Assembly: GCA_045613745.1 (NCBI GenBank)
Contig: JAZLBP010000014.1
Coordinates: forward strand, 1 to 35,480
Direction: 5' to 3'
Length of the DNA: 35,480 bases
Source of the DNA: UBA940 sp045613745
GTDB taxonomy: Bacteria > Bacteroidota > Bacteroidia > Bacteroidales > Rikenellaceae
How positions within the stretch are numbered: position 1 is the first letter of the stretch; each line of letters begins with the position of its first letter. Below, piece after piece: positions 8,396-17,538 of the stretch. The position numbers were made by a program, and so were the translations under genes. The notes beneath the pieces are model-generated. The model saw nothing but the letters and a program-made list of their open reading frames with translations, was not told the DNA's origin and made no database searches.

Positions 8396-11300
8396 CTACT
8401 TGGTATTACTTTGGCTTGCGTAGCGGTTACCATAAGCATCCACAGCGTAGAGTTGGAGCGATTTGATATACTCAAAGTCAACGGGGATATCTGCCATCAG
8501 ACGGTTGGTACCGGTACCCTCCTTGTTGTAGCGGTAGTCGCTGAAATCGTTGTCTGCTTTGGGCAGGTAGCGCGATGCGCGGTAGTTGTAGGTGAAGGTA
8601 CCACCGCCATTGATGTCGTTACACATCAGCACAGCAACATCACGGCCAAGCTCGCCCTTCTCGTTCTTCTTGTCGGGGTCAACCAACACCCAAGCCACAA
8701 CATTTTGCCAGCCTTGCATCGAGAATTTACCCTTGTCATCGGCGGTGTGAGTACCAGCGGTAACGGGTTGGGGATTGCGATACAGGTCGAGGTTCAGGTC
8801 GTGGATATAGAAGGGGTTCAGACGGGGTTTGGGGAATTGCGAGTTGTATTTCTCGTTCTCGGCAATTTGCTCGGCAGTGGTGGTGAAGTAAGCCTGACCA
8901 TAGTGGTTTACGCGGGTACCTTTACCCAGGCCGTAGTTCACACCGGGCAGACCCCAAGCGTTAGCCCACTCGCTCATATCGAAGCCCGAAGCCTCCGAGA
9001 TAGTTTTCATAAATTCCAGAGCGATAGCCGATTGATATGCATTGTAGTTGGGATAGTTCTTCTCGTAGATATCCTTGGTACGGCAAAGCTCGTAGAAGTC
9101 GGGGTAGAAGTCGCTATTGCCCTCGATAATGTGGAAGTAGAGGAACAGCTGATAGAAGGGGAAGATTTGGGTACAAGGGTCAACAGCACCCTCGGTCGAA
9201 CCGCAGCAGGGCGAGTTCACCGACTCCATATGGGTGAAGGGACGCTCATACCAGTTACCATCCTTGTCGAACTCCTCAACCCAACGCGAACCGAAGTCAC
9301 GCATTGCGGTGTCGAACGACTTGCTCCAACGCATAGTGGTGTAACCTTTACCCACGCCATACATAAAGTTTTGAGTCAACAGACACATCACGTTGTTCGA
9401 CACCTCGGTCATACCACGCCAAGTAAACAGAGCTGTTTGGGTAGAGTGTGCGTGCTCGTGGGCAATACCCCAGATACGCGAGGTGATACCGTCGTGCAGA
9501 GCCTCGGGTTTAAGTTTCTTGGGCCACAGGTTGGTGGGATTCAGCACGCCGGGAGTGATGGCGGGCGAGTAACCGGTGTGCCACATAGCCGAGTATGCGT
9601 AGGTCGAGCCATACGAGCCGAGGAAGGTCATACGGTTGCGGTGACCACGTTGGCGGCCCAAAGCTTTGTATTTGACGTGACCCATCATACGCTCTTGGAT
9701 TTTGGTTACCGAGTCGTAGATCTCCATCAGGTCGATTGCGCTTTGAGCGTTAGTACGGGGGTTGCCGTTGAAGGTATTGGCAAGGTATCCCGCCTTCTCG
9801 AAGTTGAGCACGAAGTGTTCGCCCATCATATCGAAACGGGGTTCAGCCGACGAGGGAGCCAAGGTGAAGATACGCAGAACGTCATCCACAGTGTGTTTGG
9901 TGTAGTCGAGGTAGCCGTTCACACCCGAATTTACGAAGTGAGCCTTCATAGGGGGAATATCGGCGTAGCTCTCGTCACGGGTAAATGCCATAATGTACAT
10001 CAGACCTGCAACCGAAGGACGGATAACGTTACGGCCCTTTTGGATTTTGTAGTCGATGGTACCGTGCTCGTGGGGGCTGATGGCTACGGGGTGTACCGAA
10101 GTACCGGGATCCTTGTAGTTGATTACACGAACGTAGATTTCCAAGCCGTGATCGTCGTCCAGATAGATGTATTGGGGAGTGTTGGCTTTCTCAACAAACA
10201 TACCTGTCACGTTCGAGATGATACCAAACTCCTTGTCGCGCAGGATGTCGGCATCCAGCTCGGGGCAAGGCAGCGCCTTGAACTCGCACACGCGGAACTC
10301 GTCGTCGTAGATGCCGTAGAACATTTGCTCGGCGATGCTACGATAGAACGGGTCGTGGATTTGGCTGATTTTGTCGTAGGTAATATCCTCGCGGAGCTCC
10401 GACAGCGACCAGTCGGTAAAGTATTCGAGCGCTTTGAAGCTCTCGGGGTTGTAGGCATAGAAACCTATCTCGGCAGCCGAAGCAACTTTGGTGTACTCCT
10501 TGCCACTCAGCACATAGGGCGAAGCCGAATTAATCACAACGCGGAATTGGCTGATGGTGTTGGGCAGCGCGGGAACAAACTCAACGGTTTGAGCGGTACC
10601 ACGCTCCATAAAGTCGTACGAGCCGTATTTGTGCTCTACACCATTCTCGTCGGTATAGTAGAAGTCAATCTCGGCCCAGCGACCCCATTGGTTTTTGCCA
10701 TCGGCGGTCACAACGGGAGTGTAGCGGAAGTAGTTGATGCTATCCAACTCCGAAGCGTCAACGGTAATAACCAGCTCGGGAGTGGTCTCGGTTACGGTGT
10801 ATTTCGAGTACCAGCGCGACAGAGTGTTGCCGTCATACATACGATTCACTGCATTGCTATTTGAGTTTTGGCCGTTGCTCGAAACCACGTTTGTGATGGT
10901 TGCGCCAAAGTCATCAATCCACTTGTCGTTCTCGGGCATCTCGGTTTGCACAAAGGGAATTTGAGTCAGCGTAATGTTTTTGGTAGTGTTGGCGGTAGCC
11001 ACGCTGATAACTGCGGTACGGCTCTCGGTCTCGCTCTCGTTGGCGGTGTAGTCAAACACAACCCAACCCTCGGTCGAAGCCTCGGTGTTGATAGTCAGCC
11101 AGTCACCCTCGACAACAGTTGCGGTGTATGCCGACACAGCCTCAACGCGGATGCTGTCGCGACCTTCAAGGAAGAGCAGTTGTTTCTCCTCGGCCTCAAC
11201 CATCAAATCGATGGTACCCCATTGGCGCACCTCAAACTCGGTGGTGGTGTTCAGGCTCACGAGCGAAACAGTAGCAAGGCGAACATTGTCGCTGTAGTTG

Positions 11301-11857
11301 GCGGTAACATAGAACGACTCTACACGTTTGCCACCCTCGGTTTTGGTGCCTGCATGCATCAACCAGTAGCTGTCGTTGGGGACAACAACCTCGTAGTCAC
11401 CGTCGCACTCTACCTCTACGGGGAAGGTAGCCGATTCTTTAGCGATAATGTATTGCTCCTCGGCAACCGAAATTGTGGTTGCGGGCTTGCTGTCGTCGGC
11501 AAGTTGAACAACAACCAGTTCATCGGCAGCCTCGCCATTGGTCACAACAACGGTCAGCTCGCGGTTGGCGTTGGTGTTGTTCTCGGTGGCGCTGACAATC
11601 AGCACGCGGTTGCCAAAGTCGTCGATATTGTCATAAACGACGCACCACTCTTGGGTGTCGTCATAGGCATAGTCCCACATTTTGTCGTGCGACTCCATAA
11701 AAAGAGTCTCCTCGCCGCCCTCGCAACCGAGGTAGAGAGTGTCTCGTTCTATTTGTACATAGTGTTGAGTTTCGGTGCCGCCGCCCTCTCCGGGAACGTT
11801 TTGACACCCTACGAATGCTGCCACAACAGCAATCAGGAGCAAAAGACTCTTTTTCAT
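8396..11857 (-). CDS. BACON/discoidin-domain M60-family metallopeptidase lipoprotein, copy A
   Basis: The ATG at 11857 is chosen because it gives a standard lipoprotein signal (MKKSLLLL, lipobox FVGC, Cys18). A start further upstream would add 19 non-signal residues before it. The protein is then 1,153 residues. Order: three BACON-like domains, a discoidin-like domain (W-G-R-W-A-E-I-D-F), the M60 accessory region, a catalytic domain with H800-E-H-A-H804 and Glu818, and a C-terminal beta-sandwich. The metal-binding HExxH and distal Glu are intact, but the middle residues are H-A where copies B and C have F-G or L-G. It is the first gene of the M60 operon, with its promoter about 85 bases upstream. 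The likely role is a surface mucin-type glycopeptidase. Confidence 0.85.
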   Translation of the reverse strand: MKKSLLLLIAVVAAFVGCQNVPGEGGGTETQHYVQIERDTLYLGCEGGEETLFMESHDKMWDYAYDDTQEWCVVYDNIDDFGNRVLIVSATENNTNANRELTVVVTNGEAADELVVVQLADDSKPATTISVAEEQYIIAKESATFPVEVECDGDYEVVVPNDSYWLMHAGTKTEGGKRVESFYVTANYSDNVRLATVSLVSLNTTTEFEVRQWGTIDLMVEAEEKQLLFLEGRDSIRVEAVSAYTATVVEGDWLTINTEASTEGWVVFDYTANESETESRTAVISVATANTTKNITLTQIPFVQTEMPENDKWIDDFGATITNVVSSNGQNSNSNAVNRMYDGNTLSRWYSKYTVTETTPELVITVDASELDSINYFRYTPVVTADGKNQWGRWAEIDFYYTDENGVEHKYGSYDFMERGTAQTVEFVPALPNTISQFRVVINSASPYVLSGKEYTKVASAAEIGFYAYNPESFKALEYFTDWSLSELREDITYDKISQIHDPFYRSIAEQMFYGIYDDEFRVCEFKALPCPELDADILRDKEFGIISNVTGMFVEKANTPQYIYLDDDHGLEIYVRVINYKDPGTSVHPVAISPHEHGTIDYKIQKGRNVIRPSVAGLMYIMAFTRDESYADIPPMKAHFVNSGVNGYLDYTKHTVDDVLRIFTLAPSSAEPRFDMMGEHFVLNFEKAGYLANTFNGNPRTNAQSAIDLMEIYDSVTKIQERMMGHVKYKALGRQRGHRNRMTFLGSYGSTYAYSAMWHTGYSPAITPGVLNPTNLWPKKLKPEALHDGITSRIWGIAHEHAHSTQTALFTWRGMTEVSNNVMCLLTQNFMYGVGKGYTTMRWSKSFDTAMRDFGSRWVEEFDKDGNWYERPFTHMESVNSPCCGSTEGAVDPCTQIFPFYQLFLYFHIIEGNSDFYPDFYELCRTKDIYEKNYPNYNAYQSAIALEFMKTISEASGFDMSEWANAWGLPGVNYGLGKGTRVNHYGQAYFTTTAEQIAENEKYNSQFPKPRLNPFYIHDLNLDLYRNPQPVTAGTHTADDKGKFSMQGWQNVVAWVLVDPDKKNEKGELGRDVAVLMCNDINGGGTFTYNYRASRYLPKADNDFSDYRYNKEGTGTNRLMADIPVDFEYIKSLQLYAVDAYGNRYASQSNTK

Positions 11858-11939
11858 CTTGTGTAAATTAGTATTAGGCTTTGATAAATTAAATTTCGGC
11901 GCTTGGTCAGCCACCGCCTTTGGTGCCTGATTATCAGGG

Positions 11940-11969
11940 CAAAGGTACGAAAAATATTCGGAATTTCAA
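11940..11969 (-). promoter_or_regulatory. Promoter of the M60 A-B operon
   Basis: On the minus strand TTG (11969-11967) is followed after 19 bases by TACCTTTG (11947-11940), a good Bacteroidota promoter match. The predicted start lies near 11933, giving a leader of about 76 bases before the ATG at 11857. Confidence 0.7.
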
Positions 11970-12143
11970 GCGCGCCACCCCACAAACACTCTCTACCCCA
12001 CTCTGCGTCCCACTCTCGCGCTCTCCATCCTACGCCCAGAGCCCTTCCACAGACGCCCCGCAGCCCACTCTCACACACACCTCGCACACCTATCGTACGC
12101 CTATCGTACGCCTAATCGCGCACCTCCAATCACTAAAAAACAA
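11970..12143. other. C-rich non-coding stretch upstream of the M60 operon promoter
   Basis: The gap between the M60 A start and the fimbrial operon's last gene is 331 bp. Apart from the promoter and terminator it holds a strongly strand-biased stretch: bases 12001-12060 contain 31 C and 10 G. An 11-bp tandem duplication (CCTATCGTACG at 12089-12099 and 12100-12110) is followed by a degenerate third copy. Open frames across it have low-complexity Ser/Pro/Thr/Arg-rich products and no start signals, so I call no gene. Confidence 0.5.
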
Positions 12144-12168
12144 GCGGTTGGTGCATCTCACCAACCGC
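12144..12168 (-). terminator. Rho-independent terminator of the fimbrial operon
   Basis: A perfect 10-bp GC-rich inverted repeat (12144-12153 with 12159-12168, 5-base loop) is followed on the minus strand by TTGTTTTTT. It lies about 20 bases past the stop of the last fimbrial gene. Confidence 0.85.
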
Positions 12169-12188
12169 CCGCTTTCAAAGGGTATTTA

Positions 12189-15140
12189 TTATCTAGTCAA
12201 CGTTACAGTTGTACCAGCAACAGCATCACCAATCGTAAATAGAGAAGACTTATAAGAATAATTGCCTCTCGTATATGTCACGTAAATTTGAGTACTACTA
12301 GTAACATTTGTCAGCGTAACAGCTGCATTATTAGTTACCGTTCTAGTATTATTATTATTTCCAGAAGATTGATAATTATTGAATCTAAACGTTCCTAATT
12401 GAGTTCCATTCGAATCATATATATAAATATCACCTCCAGAAGATGCGAAGTTAGAACCTTGTTGAGAAGAAGTTATTGACAAAGTCAACTTTCCTGCTGG
12501 GATTGTAATATCCTGAACCGCTCTAATAGTCGAAGTCTGAGTTTGGTAACCTTTCGCTTGCAAAGTAATACTACACTCTTTATTAGTATCGGTAATTGTA
12601 GGCAACAAGTTGATAGTTACACTATTCAGGTAGCCTGAGGGAATATATTGTACGCCATATACACCATTACCCAAATCGCGCCAGTTATCCCAATCGGCAG
12701 GCAATTTATTCTCATTGAATTTCAAGCCCTTCATTTCGATTTCAATAACCATACCCTCGTAGTAGCTATCTTTATCCACAAAGAAGGTGTAACTAACCGT
12801 CTCGGCAAGACCTGAAAGCGAGGGCTTATTAAAGCTACCATTAAATTGGTACAAATCACGACCAACGCTCTTCGACGCAGGAACAAAGTGGTATGCCGAC
12901 AAATCTACTGAAAGGTCACCATCATAGTGAGCGGTTGTCAAATCAATAGAACCAGAAGTTGATGTAGCATTGAACTTATACACTGCTTTGCCATTTTCAA
13001 GACGAACGTATTCGAGATTATCCTCCGTCTCAGCTGGTTGCAAGTTGCCAAGTGACACATAAACTATACCATCCTCAGGTACGTCAGACATTTCAAAATC
13101 GAATCGCACAGGATAACCCTCACCGACTGCAACTTTTGGTTCTGAACTAAATGATAGAACTGTAAATTTTTCGGCAGCATAGGTATCAAGATACACACTC
13201 TTGCCGTCAGCGTCCTCGTCAGACACAGTACCCTCGTAGTCGTACTCGGTTACAAAATAGGGGTTGGCCGCAAAGATGTGAGTTTGCGCTTCGGCCTTGA
13301 TGGTCTTGAAGTGGCAGTTCACGATGTTTACCGCACCCGACTCAGGGTTGTAGTTGTCATAGGCAAGGCTCTTGACAAAGTAGAAGCTACTTGTAGAGCT
13401 GCCATCTTTAAGACTTACACCCGTGCGCACAGGCATCTGGTCGTTGCTGGGGTTGATACTCAGCGCCTCCGACTCAATCAAAAACTCCAACGGGAAAATC
13501 GACTTCGAAAGACCCGCAGGAAGCGAAATCTGAACATCGAACTCCGAGCCCGATTCTCTGGGCACCTCCGAAGGTTTAAGCGAAACCAACATCGTACGCT
13601 TCGACTGAACGATATAGTTCACCGTACGTTGCAAAATTTGCGTAGCACCTTCGTGAGTGTACTCGGCAAAGATTGTCAGCGTTTGGCTCTTGGGTGCATC
13701 ACCCAAAGCGGTCGGCGTGATAGTGATTGTACCAGGGTTGGCCGTAACCGCAATCTTCTCTCCCACGGTATAATCACTGCGGTTAATCTTGGCAATAGCA
13801 GCACCCGTAGCACCCGCCTCATTTACCACAATCCACATCTTGGAGGGGTCGCCTGGGTTAGAGGTCGACACCTTGTCCAAGAAGGTGTAACCCAAATCTA
13901 CATTACCCTCGGTTACGATATACTTCTCGATATAATCCACTTCGAGCGAAGCCACACCGTCGGAGATATAGACCAAGCTCTTGGTTTCGAGCGATGTCGA
14001 AATGTCACCCGAGCCCGAAGAGGCTGCTGCCTTCTCCACGGTTTCATAGCCCGCACGGGTAACCTTGGTAATATCGATGGTATATTTGAAGTTACGGAGA
14101 ATGGGGAAATAGCCATTCTTATCGCGCAAGTCGATTTTGTAGTAGTAGTTTTTGCTATCGCCTTTGTACGTACCATAGGCAATAACATACACAGCGTCCT
14201 CGGCTTTGAGCGGTTTCTCGCACTCAAACACATAGGCCGAAGCGCCCTTAGCCACCCAATTGGAAGCCACCTCCGACTCGGCCAAGGTGTACTTCGCAGC
14301 CGAAGGAAGCACGTTGGCATTATAACCCTCAGCGGTAATCTCCTCAAAGGTTTTGGGTGCACCCAAGTCGAAGGTATAGCCCGTGTCCGTGTCCTCGCTA
14401 CCCGTAACACCCGAGCCTTTGTAGTAGTTCACAAACTCACCCGAATTATAATTGTAGGCCGCAGCCAAACCGGTCTTGGGAGTTCCTACCACAAAGTATT
14501 TTTCGAGAATAAAATCGGTGGTGCTCGAAACAACTGCGATTTGCGAGAAGTTGCGAATAAGACCTACATTGCTGAAATATGCTCTTGTTTGGAGGTCAGC
14601 CTGATAGATAGGAGAAGCGACAGCCATAGGGTCGTCCTCGTCGTCGGCCAAAGCCATTGCGCCACCCGAGTTAGTACCCGAGATTAGGGGAATCTCTCTG
14701 CGACACCAGTAGATACCATCGTCGGCGTTGTCGCCCACTGTGCTGCGGATTGAGGCAAGCACCGCCTCCTCGACACCGAAAGTCAATTTGTCGGGAGCGT
14801 TACCGATAAAGTGGATGACACGAGGCTCGTCCGATTGAGTCACAGCCACTTTGTAGGCGTAGTGAGTCGCGTTTTCGGTTGCGAGGGTAATCTCGGTCGC
14901 ATAGGTGTACTCCAAGAGGTAGCCCGTGGAATCGAACACAGCCACCATCAGGTTGCGCAACTCGGGTTTCTCGCCCAGCGAACGTGTAGCCACCGAAGGG
15001 TCTTCAATCTGCACGCTGAAATCGACCACCACTTTGGGTTTGCCCGACGGCGTAGCAGGTTTCAATCCCGCCTCAAAGGGGTCGTTGGTGCAAGCCACCG
15101 CCAGCACCATCAACGAAAGTATGTATAGTAACTTTTTCAT
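12189..15140 (-). CDS. Large multidomain fimbrial subunit, putative tip adhesin (DUF4906-like)
   Basis: The protein has 983 residues and a lipobox AVAC (Cys17). The N-terminal region has T52-R53-S and then R-N-L-M-V-A-V-F-D-S-x-G and P-R-V-I-H-F-I-G-N, the pattern of FimA/Mfa-class subunits in large Bacteroidales fimbrial proteins often labelled DUF4906. That label is from memory and not verified. Several Ig-like beta-sandwich modules appear to follow, ending in a threonine-rich C-terminal region. Its size and place as last gene suggest a low-copy tip or accessory adhesin. The coding for the C-terminal third (about 12190-13150) is much more AT-rich than the rest, which hints at a mosaic binding domain. 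It starts 12 bases after the preceding gene and is followed by the operon terminator. Confidence 0.65.
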   Translation of the reverse strand: MKKLLYILSLMVLAVACTNDPFEAGLKPATPSGKPKVVVDFSVQIEDPSVATRSLGEKPELRNLMVAVFDSTGYLLEYTYATEITLATENATHYAYKVAVTQSDEPRVIHFIGNAPDKLTFGVEEAVLASIRSTVGDNADDGIYWCRREIPLISGTNSGGAMALADDEDDPMAVASPIYQADLQTRAYFSNVGLIRNFSQIAVVSSTTDFILEKYFVVGTPKTGLAAAYNYNSGEFVNYYKGSGVTGSEDTDTGYTFDLGAPKTFEEITAEGYNANVLPSAAKYTLAESEVASNWVAKGASAYVFECEKPLKAEDAVYVIAYGTYKGDSKNYYYKIDLRDKNGYFPILRNFKYTIDITKVTRAGYETVEKAAASSGSGDISTSLETKSLVYISDGVASLEVDYIEKYIVTEGNVDLGYTFLDKVSTSNPGDPSKMWIVVNEAGATGAAIAKINRSDYTVGEKIAVTANPGTITITPTALGDAPKSQTLTIFAEYTHEGATQILQRTVNYIVQSKRTMLVSLKPSEVPRESGSEFDVQISLPAGLSKSIFPLEFLIESEALSINPSNDQMPVRTGVSLKDGSSTSSFYFVKSLAYDNYNPESGAVNIVNCHFKTIKAEAQTHIFAANPYFVTEYDYEGTVSDEDADGKSVYLDTYAAEKFTVLSFSSEPKVAVGEGYPVRFDFEMSDVPEDGIVYVSLGNLQPAETEDNLEYVRLENGKAVYKFNATSTSGSIDLTTAHYDGDLSVDLSAYHFVPASKSVGRDLYQFNGSFNKPSLSGLAETVSYTFFVDKDSYYEGMVIEIEMKGLKFNENKLPADWDNWRDLGNGVYGVQYIPSGYLNSVTINLLPTITDTNKECSITLQAKGYQTQTSTIRAVQDITIPAGKLTLSITSSQQGSNFASSGGDIYIYDSNGTQLGTFRFNNYQSSGNNNNTRTVTNNAAVTLTNVTSSTQIYVTYTRGNYSYKSSLFTIGDAVAGTTVTLTR

Positions 15141-15152
15141 ACGTCAAGTCTG

Positions 15153-17534
15153 TTATTTGAAGTTCTCGCGCGGCATATCGCCCCAGGTAAAGGTGTCGGA
15201 GGGAGTAAATGTGCCATCAGCGTTCTTTGTACCAAGTCGATAAGTTTCGCTATTCTCCCAATACCACTCGTCATAGACGCAACGAGTTGAGTGTCCGCTT
15301 CCATCATAGCCAACATACTCCATATTAATCACACCATTATTGGGTGTTCCAAGACCGTGAGCGCACCAATAGGTCGTTCCTGAAAGGTATACTGTTGGAA
15401 GGTTATTCAAGGCTATCTGCGTCATAATAAACTGAAACTCCGCCCTTGTCGGGAGTCGCCAGCGACCAGCAGGATAACCATCCTCCTGATATGATGCACA
15501 TCGTTTTTTGAGGTTTTCAAGAATCTGAACCTGACTGACGCCTGTGCCCAAAACGGCATATCCTGAAGCCAAACGGAATTTTGGAGCAATCATATTGATG
15601 GTAGGCTCCGCAGCCTCGGCAGCAGCATCATTGGCATAAATTGTTCCCGTCTGGTTTGTTGCGTTTGTATATTTGGCACTTGCCACCTCTGTACCATAAT
15701 AGTACTTCAATTCACGATTAGATGCGCCATCATATATTGCTGGACTTGGTCTCCAATTTGCATCATCAGCATCATAAGTAATCTCTTGTTCGCGCGGGTC
15801 ACCAATAATATAGTTTGTACCCTCAGTCGTGGTTATCGTAAATATAAACATATTGGGGTCAGCATTTTCATTAGACCTTCCGTTAGCAGATCCGAAGAAA
15901 TCATAACTACCATTATTAGATTGTTGATAACCATTAACCCATACAAAGCCTCTATCACCATTCGCAGTTCCGCCATTACCATAATCCGTATTCGGTACTG
16001 CCTCCGCATAGATTGCAGGGTATTGGGTTACGATAATCTTCTTGGAGAATGATTCGTTATCACTATGTTGGATAGTAAATTCGAAGGTAAAGGGTGTAAA
16101 GTCAAAGTCAACACTGAGCATATTATTATTCAGTGCGTGGGTAAGGCGAATAGTGTTACCATTCTCGATATCAATAGAGTAGTTCGACGAACTCTCGGTA
16201 ACATCATTACCCGTTTTCAAGTTCGGATAGGTACATTTCACACTTACAATCTCACAGCCGTGACTTGAGGTAAAGGGGATAGAGAGTGTAGTTTCATTAT
16301 AGACCTTGTACTCCTCCTTGTCAACTACAAGGTAGCGAGCGCCAAGAATCTCCGATTCAACAGTCAAACCAGTTGACCAATCGGCAACAAAATAATTGAT
16401 ATCCTCGATGGGCAGAATAACCTCGGGAGTGTTCTCGAAGCTACCCAAGATACCGATGTTGATTTTCAGGTCGTACCAAGTGTTGCGTTTCAACTGGTCG
16501 CTACCCAACATAATCTTGTAGTAGCAATTGTAGTTCCTATAGATAGGGGGGTCTTGTCCTTCAACCTGAGTCCAAATCACGGTAGTCCAAGGCAGGGTAA
16601 TGAAAAGGTAAGGCTCTTCGTCCGAACCAATCTCCCATTTAGCGGGATAGGTATAGAACGGAGCACAAGTCCAATACTCCTCATCATCAATAGTTGTGCT
16701 TGCAAAGGTACGAGCAACATTGTTATCCGTAAACATATCCTCGTCAGCCAAGGTCAAATCATCGGGATTTCCCGACAGCACAGCACGATTGACACCATTC
16801 ACGAGTTCGATTATCATCTTATCGGGGTTCGAAGTCCATATTTGACCACTGGTTTGATTATCGGGGAGCTCGGGAACTTCATCAAGATCAATCTGCTCCT
16901 TAACTTTCACCGAAACCGAAATCTTTGCAGCAACCCTATCCACGGGGATGGTACCCTGGGCGGCCAGCACCTTATTGCGGTCGATAATAGAGGCAAAATA
17001 CAAGCCCTCCATCACAAATGCGTCTTGGGTAAGCTGGCTCTCGAAGCTAGTCGCAACGGCAACTTTCTTCAAAGTCGAAAGTTTGCGGTCGGGCAACGCA
17101 TCAAGGCTGGTATAGGTAGCGCCGTCGTACTCGAACTCGCTCGGAAGGTTAACAATCACATACACATCGCAATCGTTGTAGGGATATTTGAACAGCACGT
17201 TCTTAATCTCGGCCTCGCTTGCGTTGACGGTGATGGTATGCTCGCCCTGTTTGGCCAGACCCGTAGCCTGACCCATCTTGGCGGGCTCCTTCTCGGTGTT
17301 GGTGTCGGTACCGTCCTTGGGATAGAAGAAGTAGTGAATGCTCTTAATTAGGTTCTCGTTGAGAGCTGCTTCTCCCGGCTGTGTAGCACGGGTTTGGGGT
17401 TCAATGCTACGCAGTGTAAGGGTAATGGTTCCCGACTCAACCTCGGGGGCAGAGTCTTCACCAACCCACTCCTGATTGCACGAAGCCATCAGGGGCAAAC
17501 ACAATATCGAAAGTATATATAATATCTTTTTCAT
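15153..17534 (-). CDS. Large fimbrial subunit with a C-terminal Lcl/DUF1566-like domain, putative tip adhesin
   Basis: The ATG at 17534 gives 793 residues with a lipoprotein signal (MKKILYIL, ending M-A-S-C, Cys19); a start 14 codons upstream would bury that signal. T48-R49-A matches the maturation motif of the other subunits. The N-terminal half has V-D-R-V-A-A-K-I-S-V and N-T-W-Y-D-L-K-I-N-I, typical of FimA/Mfa1-type subunits. A second beta-rich region follows. The C-terminal part (about 690-765) has G-R-W-R-L-P-T-R-A-E-F, then Y-W-C-A and S-T-R-C-V-Y-D. That pattern is characteristic of Lcl_C/DUF1566 and related C-type-lectin/FGE-like folds found at the end of adhesins, so a ligand-binding pilus tip is likely. 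Only 4 bases separate it from the preceding gene. Confidence 0.65.
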   Translation of the reverse strand: MKKILYILSILCLPLMASCNQEWVGEDSAPEVESGTITLTLRSIEPQTRATQPGEAALNENLIKSIHYFFYPKDGTDTNTEKEPAKMGQATGLAKQGEHTITVNASEAEIKNVLFKYPYNDCDVYVIVNLPSEFEYDGATYTSLDALPDRKLSTLKKVAVATSFESQLTQDAFVMEGLYFASIIDRNKVLAAQGTIPVDRVAAKISVSVKVKEQIDLDEVPELPDNQTSGQIWTSNPDKMIIELVNGVNRAVLSGNPDDLTLADEDMFTDNNVARTFASTTIDDEEYWTCAPFYTYPAKWEIGSDEEPYLFITLPWTTVIWTQVEGQDPPIYRNYNCYYKIMLGSDQLKRNTWYDLKINIGILGSFENTPEVILPIEDINYFVADWSTGLTVESEILGARYLVVDKEEYKVYNETTLSIPFTSSHGCEIVSVKCTYPNLKTGNDVTESSSNYSIDIENGNTIRLTHALNNNMLSVDFDFTPFTFEFTIQHSDNESFSKKIIVTQYPAIYAEAVPNTDYGNGGTANGDRGFVWVNGYQQSNNGSYDFFGSANGRSNENADPNMFIFTITTTEGTNYIIGDPREQEITYDADDANWRPSPAIYDGASNRELKYYYGTEVASAKYTNATNQTGTIYANDAAAEAAEPTINMIAPKFRLASGYAVLGTGVSQVQILENLKKRCASYQEDGYPAGRWRLPTRAEFQFIMTQIALNNLPTVYLSGTTYWCAHGLGTPNNGVINMEYVGYDGSGHSTRCVYDEWYWENSETYRLGTKNADGTFTPSDTFTWGDMPRENFK

Positions 17535-17538
17535 AGAT

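Larger units (their letters stand above)
1370..11857 (-). repeat. Tandem array of three M60 lipoprotein paralogs (about 3.4-3.5 kb units)
   Basis: Three same-strand genes share one domain order and start with near-identical segments, for example the coding for D-T-L-Y-L-G-C-E-G-G and Q-L-A-D-D-S-K-P-A-T in all three. Nucleotide identity in the first BACON domain is visibly high between copies A and B, so the array is a substrate for homologous recombination or gene conversion. It arose by duplication; no mobile element was found at its ends. Confidence 0.75.

Noticed and set aside
11854..12255. Several 70-111 codon open frames in the C-rich spacer
   Set aside because: Composition follows the biased DNA, they overlap a promoter and a terminator, and no family is recognisable.
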